Assembly (NCBI GenBank): GCA_032209605.1
Contig: JASFXZ010000001.1
Span: 39,312,619 to 39,376,618, forward strand
Length of the DNA: 64,000 nucleotides
Source of the DNA: Mactromeris polynyma
Taxonomy: Eukaryota > Mollusca > Bivalvia > Venerida > Mactridae
Reading direction: 5' to 3'
In this document: piece after piece, positions 1-10,670 of the stretch
Layout: every line of letters begins with the position of its first letter
Numbering within the stretch: position 1 is the first letter of the stretch
Notes under the pieces: generated by a model
Databases searched by the model: none
What the model was told of the DNA's origin: nothing
What the model saw: the letters and a program-made list of their open reading frames with translations, nothing else
Made by a program: the position numbers and the translations under genes

Positions 1-148
1 TTCATATGAAAGTGAACACTTTCTTAAGTCATGTTATGCATGAATGACAAGTTCTCTGAAGAAATGATGTATCCTTTACATTTTATTTCTGACTATTCCA
101 ACTCTGCAATGAAATGATATTCATGAATGATGAATGATTTTATTTCAG

Positions 149-273
149 TGATGCAAGTCAAGACAAATCGTGTTTTGCCGACTCGGCTGAATCGTGTCTT
201 GCTGAAATTGAGCAATCTGCTGACAGTGACTCAGATGAGGATTTACCACTAGGCTTTACACCTGTAAAATTAG
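149..273 (+). CDS. PWWP3A: PWWP gene, first exon in window (acidic linker)
   Basis: The acceptor TTTATTTCAG ends at 148 and a GTAAAT donor starts at 274. It encodes a Ser/Asp/Glu-rich segment ending LPLGFTPVKL, just before the PWWP module. It ends in phase 1, which fits the next exon. Confidence 0.7.
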
Positions 274-3200
274 GTAAATATCTGGAAACTTGTTTTAACC
301 ATACAGACCAATATATTTTCATCATTATGACAGTCGGATAACTCCTCCATGCTCTTGTTGAGATTCACTTAATTCAGTACAATGAGGGACAGCTCTCTCA
401 TTTGTAAACAGCAGTTTGAAGTGTAGGAATGTGGAGACTTAGAGAGGCTTGAATCAATCTGGAAGGAACATTGATTGGCAATTTACTTGATTATTTACAC
501 TGCCAATAGACTTTGTATGATTGTCTGCATTAGGTCACATTTTAAAACAGAACAAAAGGTGCAAGTCATTCATTTTACTAGTACTTCCGTTTTTAAATAG
601 TGTCAGCACTGTTTTTTAGTTGTCTGCTTAATTTATTTTTGTGAAAAAATGATACATTTGATATACTTTCCGAGAGATAAAATACTTTATCCTTTAGTGT
701 AATTAGACTTCATACTTTTTATGCCCCCCTTTAAAGTTTGCACATGTCGGTCAGTCGGTACGTCCGTCCGTTGGTCCATAACCTTTTTGTTTCAGATCAA
801 TAACTCGAGAACCCCTTGAACTATCATCCTCAAACTTAGTCCTTTTATTGATCTTGGGTAGCAGAGGAACTCTATTGATTTTGGGGTCACAGACTCAAAA
901 GTCAAGGTCACAGGCGTCAATTGTTCACAAACCATTTCCGATTAATAACTCAAGAACCCCTTGACCTATCATCCTCAAATAAGGTCCACACATTTATCTT
1001 GGGTAGCAGAGGAACCCTATTGATTTTGGGGTCACATGCTCTAAGGTCAAGGTCGCAAGGGTCAATTGTTCACGAACCGTTTCCATTCAATAACTCCAGA
1101 ACCCTTTGACATATCATCCTTTAATTTAGTCCAATCGTTTATATTGGATTGCAGAGAAACGTTATTGATTTTAGGGTCAAGGGCTCAAAGGTCAAGGCCA
1201 CAAGGGTCAATTGTTCACAAACCGTTTCTGATCAATTACTCCAGTACTCTTTGACCTTTCATCCTCAAACTTGGTCCGATCATTATTATTGGGTAGCAGA
1301 GGAACCCTATTGATTTGGGGTCATGGGCTCATAGGTCAAGGTCACAGGGGTCAATTGTTCACAAACCATTTCTGATCAATTACTCCAGTACTCTTTGACC
1401 TATCATCCTCAAACTTGGTCCAATCATTAATATTGGGTAGCAGAGGAACCCTATTGATCTTGGGGTCATGGGCTCATAGGTGAAGGTCACAGGGGTCAAT
1501 TATTCACAAACCATATCTGATCAATAACTCTTGAACCCCTTCACTTTTCATCCTTAAACTTAGTCCAAACATTTATATTAGGTAGCAGAGGAACTCTATT
1601 GATTTTTGGGTCACAGGGTGAAGGGTCAAGGTCACAGGGGACAATTGTTCATAAACCGTTTCTGATCAATAACTCAAGAACCCGTTGAGCTTTTATCCTC
1701 AAACTTGGTCCACACATTCATCTGTGATAGCAGAGGACCCTATTGATTTTGGGGTCATGGGCTCAAAGGTCAAGGTCACAGGGGTCAATTGCACATTAAC
1801 TGTTTCTGATCAATTACTCGAGAACCCCTTGACCTATCATCCTCAAATAAGGTCCACACATTTATCTTGGGTAGCAGAGGAACCCTAATGATTTTGTGGT
1901 CACAGGGTGAAGGGTCAAGGTCATAGGTCAATTGTATTTAAAACACCTCCCATCAATTGGAATGTTCAGTATGACAAAATTGTGGACTTCTATTGTACAT
2001 GACTATCTATATAAATTTAAGGTCAGTTCATCATATACATTAGTTGAGCTCTTTCATTACCTACAGTTGAGAAACAACCTGTTGTTACTGTTTCCAATAT
2101 GGCACTAATCAAACTATGCGAAACCACAAAACTCTTTTACCACAAAACATTTCCAGCATGTATATTTGTGCAGCATACTTTGAATTTGCTTATGCATTTG
2201 TACAAAAATTTGTACAAACCATGAGGGGGCATAATGTTTTACAAACATCTCTTGTTTATGTATGTATATATGAATGTTTCAGACAGAAGTTTTTCTGTAA
2301 ATGATGTAGTATGGGTGAAATGGAAACAGTGGCCATATCTACCTTGTTTAGTAAGTTCATTCATGAGTTTTATATTATTCCAATACTACAGTTTCAAATA
2401 GATCTGTCTTCTCTACGAGTGTAGTGAACACTTGTTTGTTTGAACTATTGCAGGGGAGGTAAGTGTAATGGATAAGTTGTCTGCCCATCAACATGGCAGA
2501 CATGGAATTGATTGCTCTAAAAAGTAATCAATTGAATTAATGATTACTTTGCTTTTCCAGTAATCGATAACTGCATGATTACTGCATAATTTGCATATGA
2601 ATTTTAATTAATAATGGATTATATTGTGGAAGTAATCATGATTAATGATACATGTAACTTACTATATTAAATTATGAAAGATGGTTAATGCATGCTATTA
2701 TTTCAGGTTAAACAGGTATATAAACAGAAGAAAAGATTAACCCTAGCTTGTTTTGAGAAGAATGGATTACAGGAGAAGTGAGTAAATACATTGATTGATC
2801 CGTTGCTAGTGTCTGTACCAAACTGTCATTAGCATTCGGACTGTTTTGACCTTTTTGACATGTAATGTTGACAAAGTGTGTTTTTTAAAGAAAATTTGAA
2901 GTTAATTAGAAAGTTTCTCGAAATTTAATTAAAACAACTGATTAGAAAAATGCACAAACAATGAATATAACACACAAACTTGTCCTAAAACCTACAGATA
3001 TTACTGCTTTTAGTATGCTAGTGTGTGCTTGTGTTTGTGTCTGTGCTATATCTCGGCCACAACCAACCGGAATTCAGCGAAACTTGAGGGGAAACTTCAC
3101 TACCAAGAGGAGATGCGTTTATTGTCGATGATTTTTGACATGCTTATGTCCCTAACCTCATGGACATACTCCAGGGAACATACATCAGATCTGTTAATAT

Positions 3201-6200
3201 TCTTCTTGTGCCTTGGTTCCCTGTTTTCAGAATTTGCAATAATTCAGTTTCGTTCATTTTGTGTTGCAGTTTCACCATGGGTTATTGTAACCAAGACAGT
3301 ATTCTACGCTATTGGCATCCAAAAAAGGCAGAAATATTGGCTGGTGCGATGTCCTTGTCTCATGAAGATCGACAAAAATTCCATGATTCTGTTGCTGCTG
3401 CTGAAAAGTTCCTGTTTGTTGGTAGCTCTCTGAAAGGTATAAATTTTCCTCTTACTGTATGTAAGCAACAGTAGAGCTTTTTGTGGCAGATGCAAATAGG
3501 TGTGAAATCTTCAAGCTATCAGCACTTCTGACTATATGATGTAACTGTGGCTACTTTGTCTTCCAAAAAGCTGAAATTTTGGCAAAAGCTTTACAAGAAT
3601 CTTTATAGAATGTGAATATATATTGAAAGAAATGTATGTGGATGCTGATAAAATACATCTCAAGTTGATGCAACAGTTTGGTTCATTCATTACAAGGTTT
3701 CAGGGGCATGTTTTTAATGTCATCCGTCTGATGTTGCCATGTGCCTCATGTTTTTTAAGACTTTGATAATGTTATCATTATCTCTGTAATGAATAAAACT
3801 TAACCATATGCTGGTTGGTTGGTTTACAGGTCAAATAAGTAGTTGCCAGCTGATTGTTTTAGTGATTCAACAACCATAGTTTTTCTGTCATTTTCCATAT
3901 AAATTGTTTGCTTGCTTAACTCTACCATGTATTTGATATCTGAATGAAGGTGTGTATTCAGGAATAATAAATGTTAAACTTGAATCTTTGATAGATGACA
4001 CAAGTCTGTCTGAACCATGGTCATGTGATCAACCTGATATCAACAACACTACTGACTGTATGGACAGTAGCACGATGGATGCAGCAGAGAATACACGTGA
4101 AGACCAAGATAATCTGGATAATGTTACGAGCTGTGAAAATGTGAATAAATGTTTGAACAGAAAAAATGGGAAAAACAAGAATGTTGCATGTGAAAATGCA
4201 GACAAAGTTAGGATTTCTAGTCAGGATTCCACCCCTAAACAGAAAGTGGAGGAGAAAGCAAAATCTGTCAATGAAAGTTTGTCTATGAAAGGTGTTATAA
4301 GGTATGTTTATGTAATACAATGTCTCTTTTCCTTTCTTCTATATGTTTGTAAGTCTATACTGGTTGTCATAAATAGATCCAATCTGTATAATGCTTAAAT
4401 TTGAAGTGAGGAATATCACTGTTCAGTAGTAATTCCAGTACAAAATAGAGTTGCTTTTGTTAATAATAGATCTATACATGTTAAATCCTGATTGCTTTTT
4501 AGCTCACCTGAGCATGAAGTGCTCAAGTTGAGCTTTTAGGATCCTTGGATGTCTGTTGTGCGCCGTGCTCAACATTTTCTTTAAACAACATCTCCTATAC
4601 TACTGAATATATTTTGTCCAAACATCACAGGAATTATCCTTATATATATAACTTTTATTCCTCCAATTTCTTAAGAGTTACATACAACAAGTACATTTAT
4701 AAATACAAATCAGCAATTTAACACTTGTACACAAAATAGTGAAGTATCATGAACCTTACATACAGGCTCATACACAGCCACACGCATGCAACCCTCACAC
4801 ACACACGCATACACACGCGCGCAAACGCACGCAACACACTCATGCCCGCACGCACATATGCACAAAGCTCATGTTAACACCGAAGAGTTCTGTAATTTTT
4901 GTTATGTATGTTTGTCGCTGTGCAAGAATGTCCATTTTTTTGCAGTAGACTAGCCGGTTGCAGCCGGGACATATTCTTATTTCAGTGGAAGGTGGTGTAC
5001 AGCACAATTTTGCGAGTACAGTAGCTTGAGGTTTTTCTTGAGCTAACAATAGATTTTAAAAGTAAACTTCTTGTCCTAAACTCTAAGGCCTAGATCTTTT
5101 ATATTTGGTGTTTAGCATTGTCTAGTGGTCCTCTTACAAGATTGCATAAATTATTAAGTTCCGTAAAAAAACATGGCAGTGTACTCGGGTGAGCGATATA
5201 GGGCCATCATGGCCCTCTTGTTTTGTTCACTTACCACTGGAATTTTTTCTATGAAATATTAAGACTAGAACATACATAAACATGTATATCTGTGACAATG
5301 TGGGTATGTATTCAATCTGGTTCCTCTTCTATTTGAGCTATGAAACTTGAACATGAATCTAACACTACAAGTTATTCCATGCCTCTTTTGATCAGGAATA
5401 TCTATTGTTAGATGTCTATTCTTTCTTTTAATTATGCATGTTGAGATACCTAGTATACAACAAAATACAGCATGCAATAATACCTAGCATATGGTTATAA
5501 TATTTCAGGAAGCAGAAAAGATCTGAGCAGACAAAGCCTTTGTCTGACTTCATGAAATCAGATGCTATGAAGGTAATTATGGCTTGTTCAAACAATTTCC
5601 ATGCAACTGTCCATCACATAAAGAATGATGGGCTTTGTGATATCACCAGTGGGTTGAACTACTACAATCTGTATGCAAAATACTGATGGCTTATATTCAA
5701 TTATTACATTTCTATCATTTCAATTTACATTTGTATAGTTAGATTAACGATGTTTATTTCAAGACATTACTTAATTTCTCCAAATTGATGCGAGTGACGA
5801 CTGATAAACAACAACTCTTTATTATGGTTCTAAATGTTATTTATACGTCAGGAAACAACAAACATTGTTGCTAAGATAAGAGATTACATAAAAAACAAGG
5901 AATGGCAAAATTAGACCACAGTGGATTTAGTAAATCTTCCTCTGATCATCAATTTAAAAAATTGTCATGAGGAAGTTAAGGACTGAACCGAAAAATCCAA
6001 GCCCCAGGGACCAGATGGTGTCAGTCATTGGGCGTGAAAGCCAAGTTGATTTACAGACGTCCAAAATTAAAAGAATAAGATTTAAAGGACATAATGTTTG
6101 ATATAGTAAGTCTCCGCTCTACTTCCAGATTGTTATCTGATGAATATATATCTCTGCTCTATATAATTTAAGTCTCCGCTCTACTTGCGATTGCTATAAA

Positions 6201-9200
6201 TAAGTCTCCGGTCTACATCCTATACGTCTCCGCTTTACTTACCAATAGATATATGACATGCATGTCTCTTATGTATTGGAGTCGGGTCTACCTGTTCCAA
6301 GCCGACCAAACAGTTAAAAAAACTATATTATATTTTTGAAGTTTATTTTACATGAATTCTGAAAAAGTACTTAATAACTTAAATACTTCATTGCATGACT
6401 GCTTCGTACATGTTAAATAACCCATACTTTCATATAATTCAGCCTCAGGGATTGTGAAGTTTGGGGAACAATTTGGCCCATGGTGTGACTCGGACCCACC
6501 ACCATTGAATCAGTAGTTGGGCACTTGAGTGCTAGACCACTATGCCTCTTAATATTTGTAAATGATAATAGTCAAAACAAGACTAGTGATGTATAATGAC
6601 CTCAGTTTATATTAAATTTTAAAAACCTGGACGGACAACTTCCAGTTTACTTTGCTCAACAATTGGCAGTATGATTTTAATGATTTCTTCATGTTAATGG
6701 CTTACGTTTATGACCTTTAGTGCGCCTCATTTAATATAAATGTATCTAAATTTAATAACTTGTAGAAATACCTGGCGAAGATTTACAAAGGGGAGATAGA
6801 GAGTACTTTACACGACACGTTTAACTCGGGGAGTAGGAACGAGCGATTACAACTGAAACACCATGGCTTTGGTCCGATAGATGATGACGATCAGGTAGGC
6901 TGAAAGAGTGGAAATATTTCAGGTGTTTTATGTCATTTTATGAGAATTGTTTGACACAGTTTGTCAGTTGTCTGATGAAGAATAAGTCTCTATAATAGTC
7001 TTTGTAAGGACGATGTATACAAAGTTGGTTATGAAGTAATTGCCTTTTAAAAGTATACTTTCTGATATATTAATGATCTGCTGATGCTATTGTTACATTG
7101 TACGTTGTATGTTAACTAGGTAGGACTAAACAACCAATCAAAAGTTTAATCTTGGGTAACGTGTAAGCTCTTTATATGGCGATTAGTCTGACACGAACAT
7201 AACAAGTACAAGTTGTCCTGATAGTCTGATTCATGTGGAAAAATTGTCAGTTGCTTACAGAAACGTTGGTACTAGTGTTAAACCAAAAAACTGATAGTCT
7301 GATTCATGTGGAAAAATAGTCAGTTGCTTACAGAAACGTTGTTACTAGTGTTAAACCAAAAAACTGATAGTCTGATTCATATGGAAAAATAGTCAGTTGC
7401 TTACAGAAACGTTGTTACTAGTGTTAAACCAAAAAACTGATAGTCTGATTCATATGGAAAAATTGTCAGTTGCTTACAGAAACGTTGGTACTAGTGTTAA
7501 ACCAAAAAACTGATAGTCTGATTCATATGGAAAAATTGTCAGTTGCTTACAGAAACGTTGGTACTAGTGTTAAACCAAAAAACTGATAGTCTGATTCATA
7601 TGGAAAAATTGTCAGTTGCTTACAGAAACGTTGGTACTAGTGTTAAACCAAAAAACTGATAGTCTGATTCATGTGGAAAAATAGTCAGTTGCTTACAGAA
7701 ACGTTGGTACTAGTGTTAAACCAAAAAACTGATAGTCTGATTCATGTGGAAAAATAGTCAGTTGCTTACAGAAACGTTGGTACTAGTGTTAAACCAAAAA
7801 ACTGATAGTCTGATTCATATGGAAAAATTGTCAGTTGCATACAGAAACGTTGGTACTAGTGTTAAACCAAAAAACTGATAGTCTGATTCATGTGGAAAAA
7901 TTGTCAGTTGCTTACAGAAACGTTGGTACTAGTGTTAAACCAAAAAACGGATAGTCCGATTCATATGGAAAAATTGTCAGTTGCTTACAGAAACGTTGTT
8001 ACTAGTGTTAAACCAAAAAACTGTTGTAACTGTATATCTAAACTTACATTGACCAACATCAAAGCGCAATGTTACAGGATAAATGTAAATGATGCATATT
8101 GGTTTATTATATACATGTTTATGTTGTAACATTACAGATTCAAACTGTATTTGATGTATACCTTGAGTGGTTACAAGAACTTGAAACGAAAAAATTAGAT
8201 ACCAAGATTAATTACATGATTGATGTATGGTTTCCTGAGGTAAAGTATTACTCTAATATCTTTGATATGTGATATTTATGTATATATATCTGTTACATAT
8301 GATCTGAGTCACAATTGACATTGTAAATAGTGTTAATTCTTTGAACACTTTTTCCTGTAGATTCCATTATGCATCTAAGTCAAGTGTATCTGTCTAAAAT
8401 GCAAAATCATGTTGGTATATATGTGTTTGTTTGCATTCACTCAAAGTGATTTGTGATTGAAAGTAGTTCTTATTTAGCCATTTAAATTTTTTCAACTTTG
8501 TATTAAAATCAATACAACAGTTTTTTCCACCTTTATATATTTGTAATTAAAACTTGCATAGAGTTTTCATGAGTCTTACAGCTGTCATTTTAGAAAATGT
8601 TACTGAAAGCCATTTTCAAATATTTTATGAAAGATCTAGTCATATACTTTGTACACTTCATTGTTTTGTATACTGGTATATTGCTTTTTAAATCTCATTG
8701 TTCAAATTCCTTGTTAAATGTTAAAGATAAATTTTGTTTTATTGACACTTCATTTGTTTTCTCCTGCCTGGTAGGTAGATTTTGAAAAATGAACCAGAGG
8801 CTAAACGTAGATTCAGTTTGGTATGGCCTAATTCATTGTTTGTTCTTTGTTTATTTGGGCACGAAATATTAAGTTTGTTTACGTTTAAAGTGTTTATGCT
8901 TCACGTGACCCACCAGTAACCCTTCTTAGTCTATATCGAGGGTTCAGCGCAAGACTATCCTAACTCCTATGTATTTATATAGGAGTTAGTGCAGTCTTGT
9001 ACTGAACCCTCGATATGGTCTGTGAAAAGACGACTACTATTTTTATTTGTTTGCAAATGTTGATGGATCTGTCGAAACCAAAATACTCCATCCATTGGTG
9101 TTTCTTTCATGAATGTTATAATATTTTAAATTTGTTAATTTTCTATTTTAATGCCCATGTTCATTTGACATAAAAAATACAGGTCCATTCACTTGAACTC

Positions 9201-9875
9201 AATAAATGCGCAATTAAGAATATCTGAAGGAAATTTAGGAATATAATATTTCTGTCACTTTTCAGGCTGTAGTGTATGCTTTAAGAAAAATAAAACAATA
9301 TTCCACTAAGAGAGCCTGGACTGTGTATAAGAAAGGTGAGTTGTTATATTCATTCCTAACACAGATAAATCTTTGTCTTGTAGCTTTTGTTAGCTTACCT
9401 AAGCAAAAACTGAAAGTGAGCTATTGTGATCATTCACCATCCGTCGTCTTGTTTGTCCGTCCATCCGTCCACACTTATCTAAGACATATTGTCCTCCTAA
9501 AACGCTTGGTCACATTTTTTGTCAGTGGTCATCACTGCTAGTCAATAATGATGTCACATCAAAAGTGAATTATCAAAGTTATAAATGGGTGTTATTACCC
9601 ACATAAGACTTCATTGATAATATAAATTCTGTTATTCATCTGATTCATATTCACATGATCTGAAAATATCAAGGTTAATTTGTATGTTTACTTACTTCAA
9701 GTGCTGTGAATTTTCTTGTTTGTTTTCTCTAGGAGTACCAAGAACAAAGGCGGAGTTAAAAAACTATTTTCCTGAGTACGTATGTAATGACAAGAAAAGA
9801 CGATTCAAAAGTACACGCGCATTTGTTGAGATTGATGAAACAGAGCTCAAGGACAAGTCTGAATTACAAACTTAA
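149..9875 (+). CDS. PWWP3A: PWWP-domain protein, PWWP3A/MUM1-like (3' ten exons; 5' end outside window)
   Basis: Spliced coding sequence from exons 149-273, 2283-2350, 2707-2777, 3270-3436, 3962-4301, 5509-5572, 6766-6894, 8138-8239, 9266-9335 and 9733-9875. Every junction has AG/GT and the phases close, giving about 425 residues to a TAA stop. In order, it encodes an acidic Ser/Asp stretch, a PWWP module (VVWVKWKQWPYLPCLVK), a helical segment, a Lys/Asp-rich probably disordered linker (exon 3962-4301), and a conserved C-terminal helical region with DVWFPEAVVYAL followed by VYKKGVPRTKAELKNYFPEY. From memory, vertebrate PWWP3A (MUM1/EXPAND1) has the same order and a similar LPEAIIYAI-type motif. 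Members of that family bind chromatin and act in the DNA damage response, so a nuclear role is inferred. The signature is WPYLP rather than PWWP. Family assignment is moderately sure; the PWWP fold and exon structure are surer. The first exons lie before position 1. Confidence 0.75.
718..2256 (+). mobile_element. Dispersed repeat family B, non-autonomous, with internal tandem core
   Basis: Bounded by ATGCCCCCCT at 721 and its complement GAGGGGGCAT at 2223-2232, followed by a tail ending CTCTTGT near 2255. The interior is an eight-copy tandem array of 144-145 bp (785-1930) followed by unique DNA. No transposase is present. I recall this ATGCCCCCC/GGGGGCAT repeat as common in bivalves. Its layout recalls the 'pearl' elements of oysters, which also have tandem cores between short conserved ends. 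Boundaries are approximate. Confidence 0.6.
785..1930 (+). repeat. 145-bp tandem array inside element B, about 8 copies
   Basis: The landmark CTATCATCCT, or a variant, recurs at about 821, 966, 1111, 1256, 1400, 1545, 1689 and 1833. Each monomer contains AAGGTCAAGGTCAC or a near variant, followed by GGGTCAATTG. Copies differ by scattered substitutions, so the array is not newly expanded. Confidence 0.85.
2283..2350 (+). CDS. PWWP3A: PWWP gene, exon with PWWP signature
   Basis: Encodes RSFSVNDVVWVKWKQWPYLP then CL. This is the first strands of a PWWP barrel, with the signature Trp-Pro followed by Tyr-Leu-Pro. Flanked by TTTCAG and GTAAGT. Confidence 0.8.
2707..2777 (+). CDS. PWWP3A: PWWP gene, exon (second part of PWWP barrel)
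   Basis: Encodes VKQVYKQKKRLTLACFEKNG then LQE. It continues the PWWP barrel directly after WPYLPCL. The acceptor TTTCAG and donor GTGAGT are strong. It ends in phase 2. Confidence 0.75.
3270..3436 (+). CDS. PWWP3A: PWWP gene, exon (end of PWWP domain and following helices)
   Basis: The acceptor GTGTTGCAG ends at 3269 and the donor GTATAAAT starts at 3437. It encodes 55 residues including ILRYWHPKKAEILAGAMSLS and a helical stretch with FHDSVAAAEKFLF. The longer open frames around it are intron read-through. Confidence 0.75.
3962..4301 (+). CDS. PWWP3A: PWWP gene, long linker exon
   Basis: The largest exon, about 113 residues, is rich in Asp, Asn, Lys and Ser with no hydrophobic core. It is probably a disordered linker between the PWWP module and the C-terminal domain. 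It starts after TATTCAG and ends at GTATGT. Phase fits on both sides. Confidence 0.75.
4501..5224 (+). mobile_element. Dispersed repeat family A, long copy
   Basis: Starts with AGCTCACCTGAGC and ends with GGGTGAGCGATATAGGGCC, a short hairpin AGGGCCATCATGGCCCT, then CTTGT. The interior holds a CA/CG-rich stretch (about 4775-4860) and no coding capacity. Other copies of this family are at 9396, 12440, 29858 and 34302. It lies in a PWWP intron. Confidence 0.6.
4775..4860 (+). repeat. Degenerate CA/CGCA microsatellite
   Basis: A run of CACA, CGCG and CGCA dinucleotides inside the family A copy. The open frames across it are artefacts of the repeat. Confidence 0.6.
5509..5572 (+). CDS. PWWP3A: PWWP gene, short exon
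   Basis: Encodes KQKRSEQTKPLSDFMKSDAM then K, between TATTTCAG and GTAATT. It is 64 nt long and restores phase 0. Confidence 0.65.
6482..6549 (-). repeat. tRNA-like SINE head
   Basis: On the - strand a box A-like stretch (ATAGTGGTCTAGCACTC) is followed about 30 bases later by a box B-like GGTGGGTCCGAGTCACACC. This is the layout of a tRNA-derived SINE promoter. The acceptor stem does not pair, so it is not a working tRNA gene. It lies in a PWWP intron. Confidence 0.4.
6766..6894 (+). CDS. PWWP3A: PWWP gene, exon of C-terminal helical domain
   Basis: A phase 0-0 exon of 43 codons starting KYLAKIYKGEIESTLHDTF and ending in an Asp run. It carries the conserved helix-turn region before the family's C-terminal core. 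The intron that follows contains the 73-bp minisatellite. Confidence 0.75.
7218..8020 (+). repeat. 73-bp minisatellite, 11 copies
   Basis: CTGATAGTCTGATTCAT recurs exactly every 73 bases from 7218, with a one-base variant in the last copy. Copies differ at very few sites (mainly ATGTGG/ATATGG and ATTGTC/ATAGTC), so the array is young or homogenised. It lies in the PWWP intron about 120 bases upstream of the exon at 8138. Confidence 0.95.
8138..8239 (+). CDS. PWWP3A: PWWP gene, exon of C-terminal core
   Basis: A phase 0-0 exon of 34 codons with VFDVYLEWLQELETKKLDTK and ending MIDVWFPE. This is the first half of the motif that most resembles PWWP3A. Confidence 0.8.
8933..9016. repeat. 84-bp foldback (inverted repeat)
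   Basis: Two 38-nt arms (8933-8970 and 8979-9016) are complementary except for about five positions, with an 8-nt loop. The arm begins ATATCGAGGGTTCAG. It is a MITE-like foldback or its remnant, in the PWWP intron before the penultimate exon. No clear target duplication is seen. Confidence 0.7.
9266..9335 (+). CDS. PWWP3A: PWWP gene, penultimate exon
   Basis: Encodes AVVYALRKIKQYSTKRAWTV then YKK. It completes the FPEAVVYAL motif. The acceptor is TTTTCAG and the donor GTGAGT. Confidence 0.8.
9396..9500 (+). repeat. Family A fragment (5' end only)
   Basis: GTTAGCTTACCTAAGC followed by GTGAGCTATTGTGATCA and a CCGTC/GTCCGTCC stretch matches the 5' end of family A. The characteristic 3' hairpin is absent. 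Confidence 0.45.
9733..9875 (+). CDS. PWWP3A: PWWP gene, last coding exon
   Basis: The acceptor TTCTCTAG ends at 9732. It encodes GVPRTKAELKNYFPEY and a basic/acidic tail ending SELQT, with TAA at 9873-9875. A 57-bp tandem array starts within about 12 bases, so it should lie in the 3' UTR. Confidence 0.8.
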
Positions 9876-9885
9876 CTCAGTGTAG

Positions 9886-10670
9886 GATGGTGGGACATTG
9901 TGATAATTTTAATATTACTTGTGAGGAATGAGGACAGTTAATGATGGTGGGACATTGTGATAATTTTATTATTACTTGTGAGGAATGAGGACAGTTTATG
10001 ATGGTGGGACATTGTGATCATTATATTATTACTTGTGAGGAATGAGGACAGTTAATGATGGTGGGACATTGTGATCATTATATTATTACTTGTGAGGAAT
10101 GAGGACAGTTAATGATGGTGGGACATTGTGATCATTATATTATTACTTGTGAGGAATGAGGACAGTTTATGATGGTGGGACATTGTGATCATTATATTAT
10201 TACTTGTGAGGAATGAGGACAGTTTATGATGGTGGGACATTGTGATCATTATATTATTACTTGTGAGGAATGAGGACAGTTTATGATGGTGGGACATTGT
10301 GATCATTATATTATTACTTGTGAGGAATGAGGACAGTTTATGATGGTGGGACATTGTGATCATTATATTATTACTTGTGAGGAATGAGGACAGTTTATGA
10401 TGGTGGGACATTGTGATCATTATATTATTACTTGTGAGGAATGAGGACAGTTAATGATGGTGGGACATTGTGATCATTATATTATTACTTGTGAGGAATG
10501 AGGACAGTTTATGATGGTGGGACATTGTGATCATTATATTATTACTTGTGAGGAATGAGGACAGTTAATGATGGTGGGACATTGTGATCATTATATTATT
10601 ACTTGTGAGGAATGAGGACAGTTTATGATGGTGGGACATTGTGATCATTATAGTATGAGGAATGAGGACA
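9886..10670 (+). repeat. 57-bp minisatellite, 14 copies, in PWWP 3' UTR
   Basis: GATGGTGGGACATTGTGAT recurs every 57 bases from about 9886 to 10629. The last copy is broken at TATAGTATGAGG. Copies are almost identical and alternate between GTTAATGATGG and GTTTATGATGG. It starts directly after the PWWP stop codon. Because 57 is a multiple of three, a spurious repetitive - strand frame runs through it. Confidence 0.95.

Larger units (their letters stand above)
274..2282 (+). other. PWWP intron, mostly occupied by dispersed element B
   Basis: Non-coding. Element B (about 718-2256) fills most of it. The first 440 bases are AT-rich with nothing recognisable. Confidence 0.6.

Noticed and set aside
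3023..3474. Two overlapping + strand frames of 136 and 104 codons
   Set aside because: One frame merely contains the PWWP exon 3270-3436 with intron read-through; the other is a shadow.
10109..10420. 103-codon - strand open frame with a repeated 19-residue His/Ser-rich unit
   Set aside because: It is the 57-bp minisatellite read in one frame; 57 is divisible by three, so absence of stops is automatic. No start or splice context.
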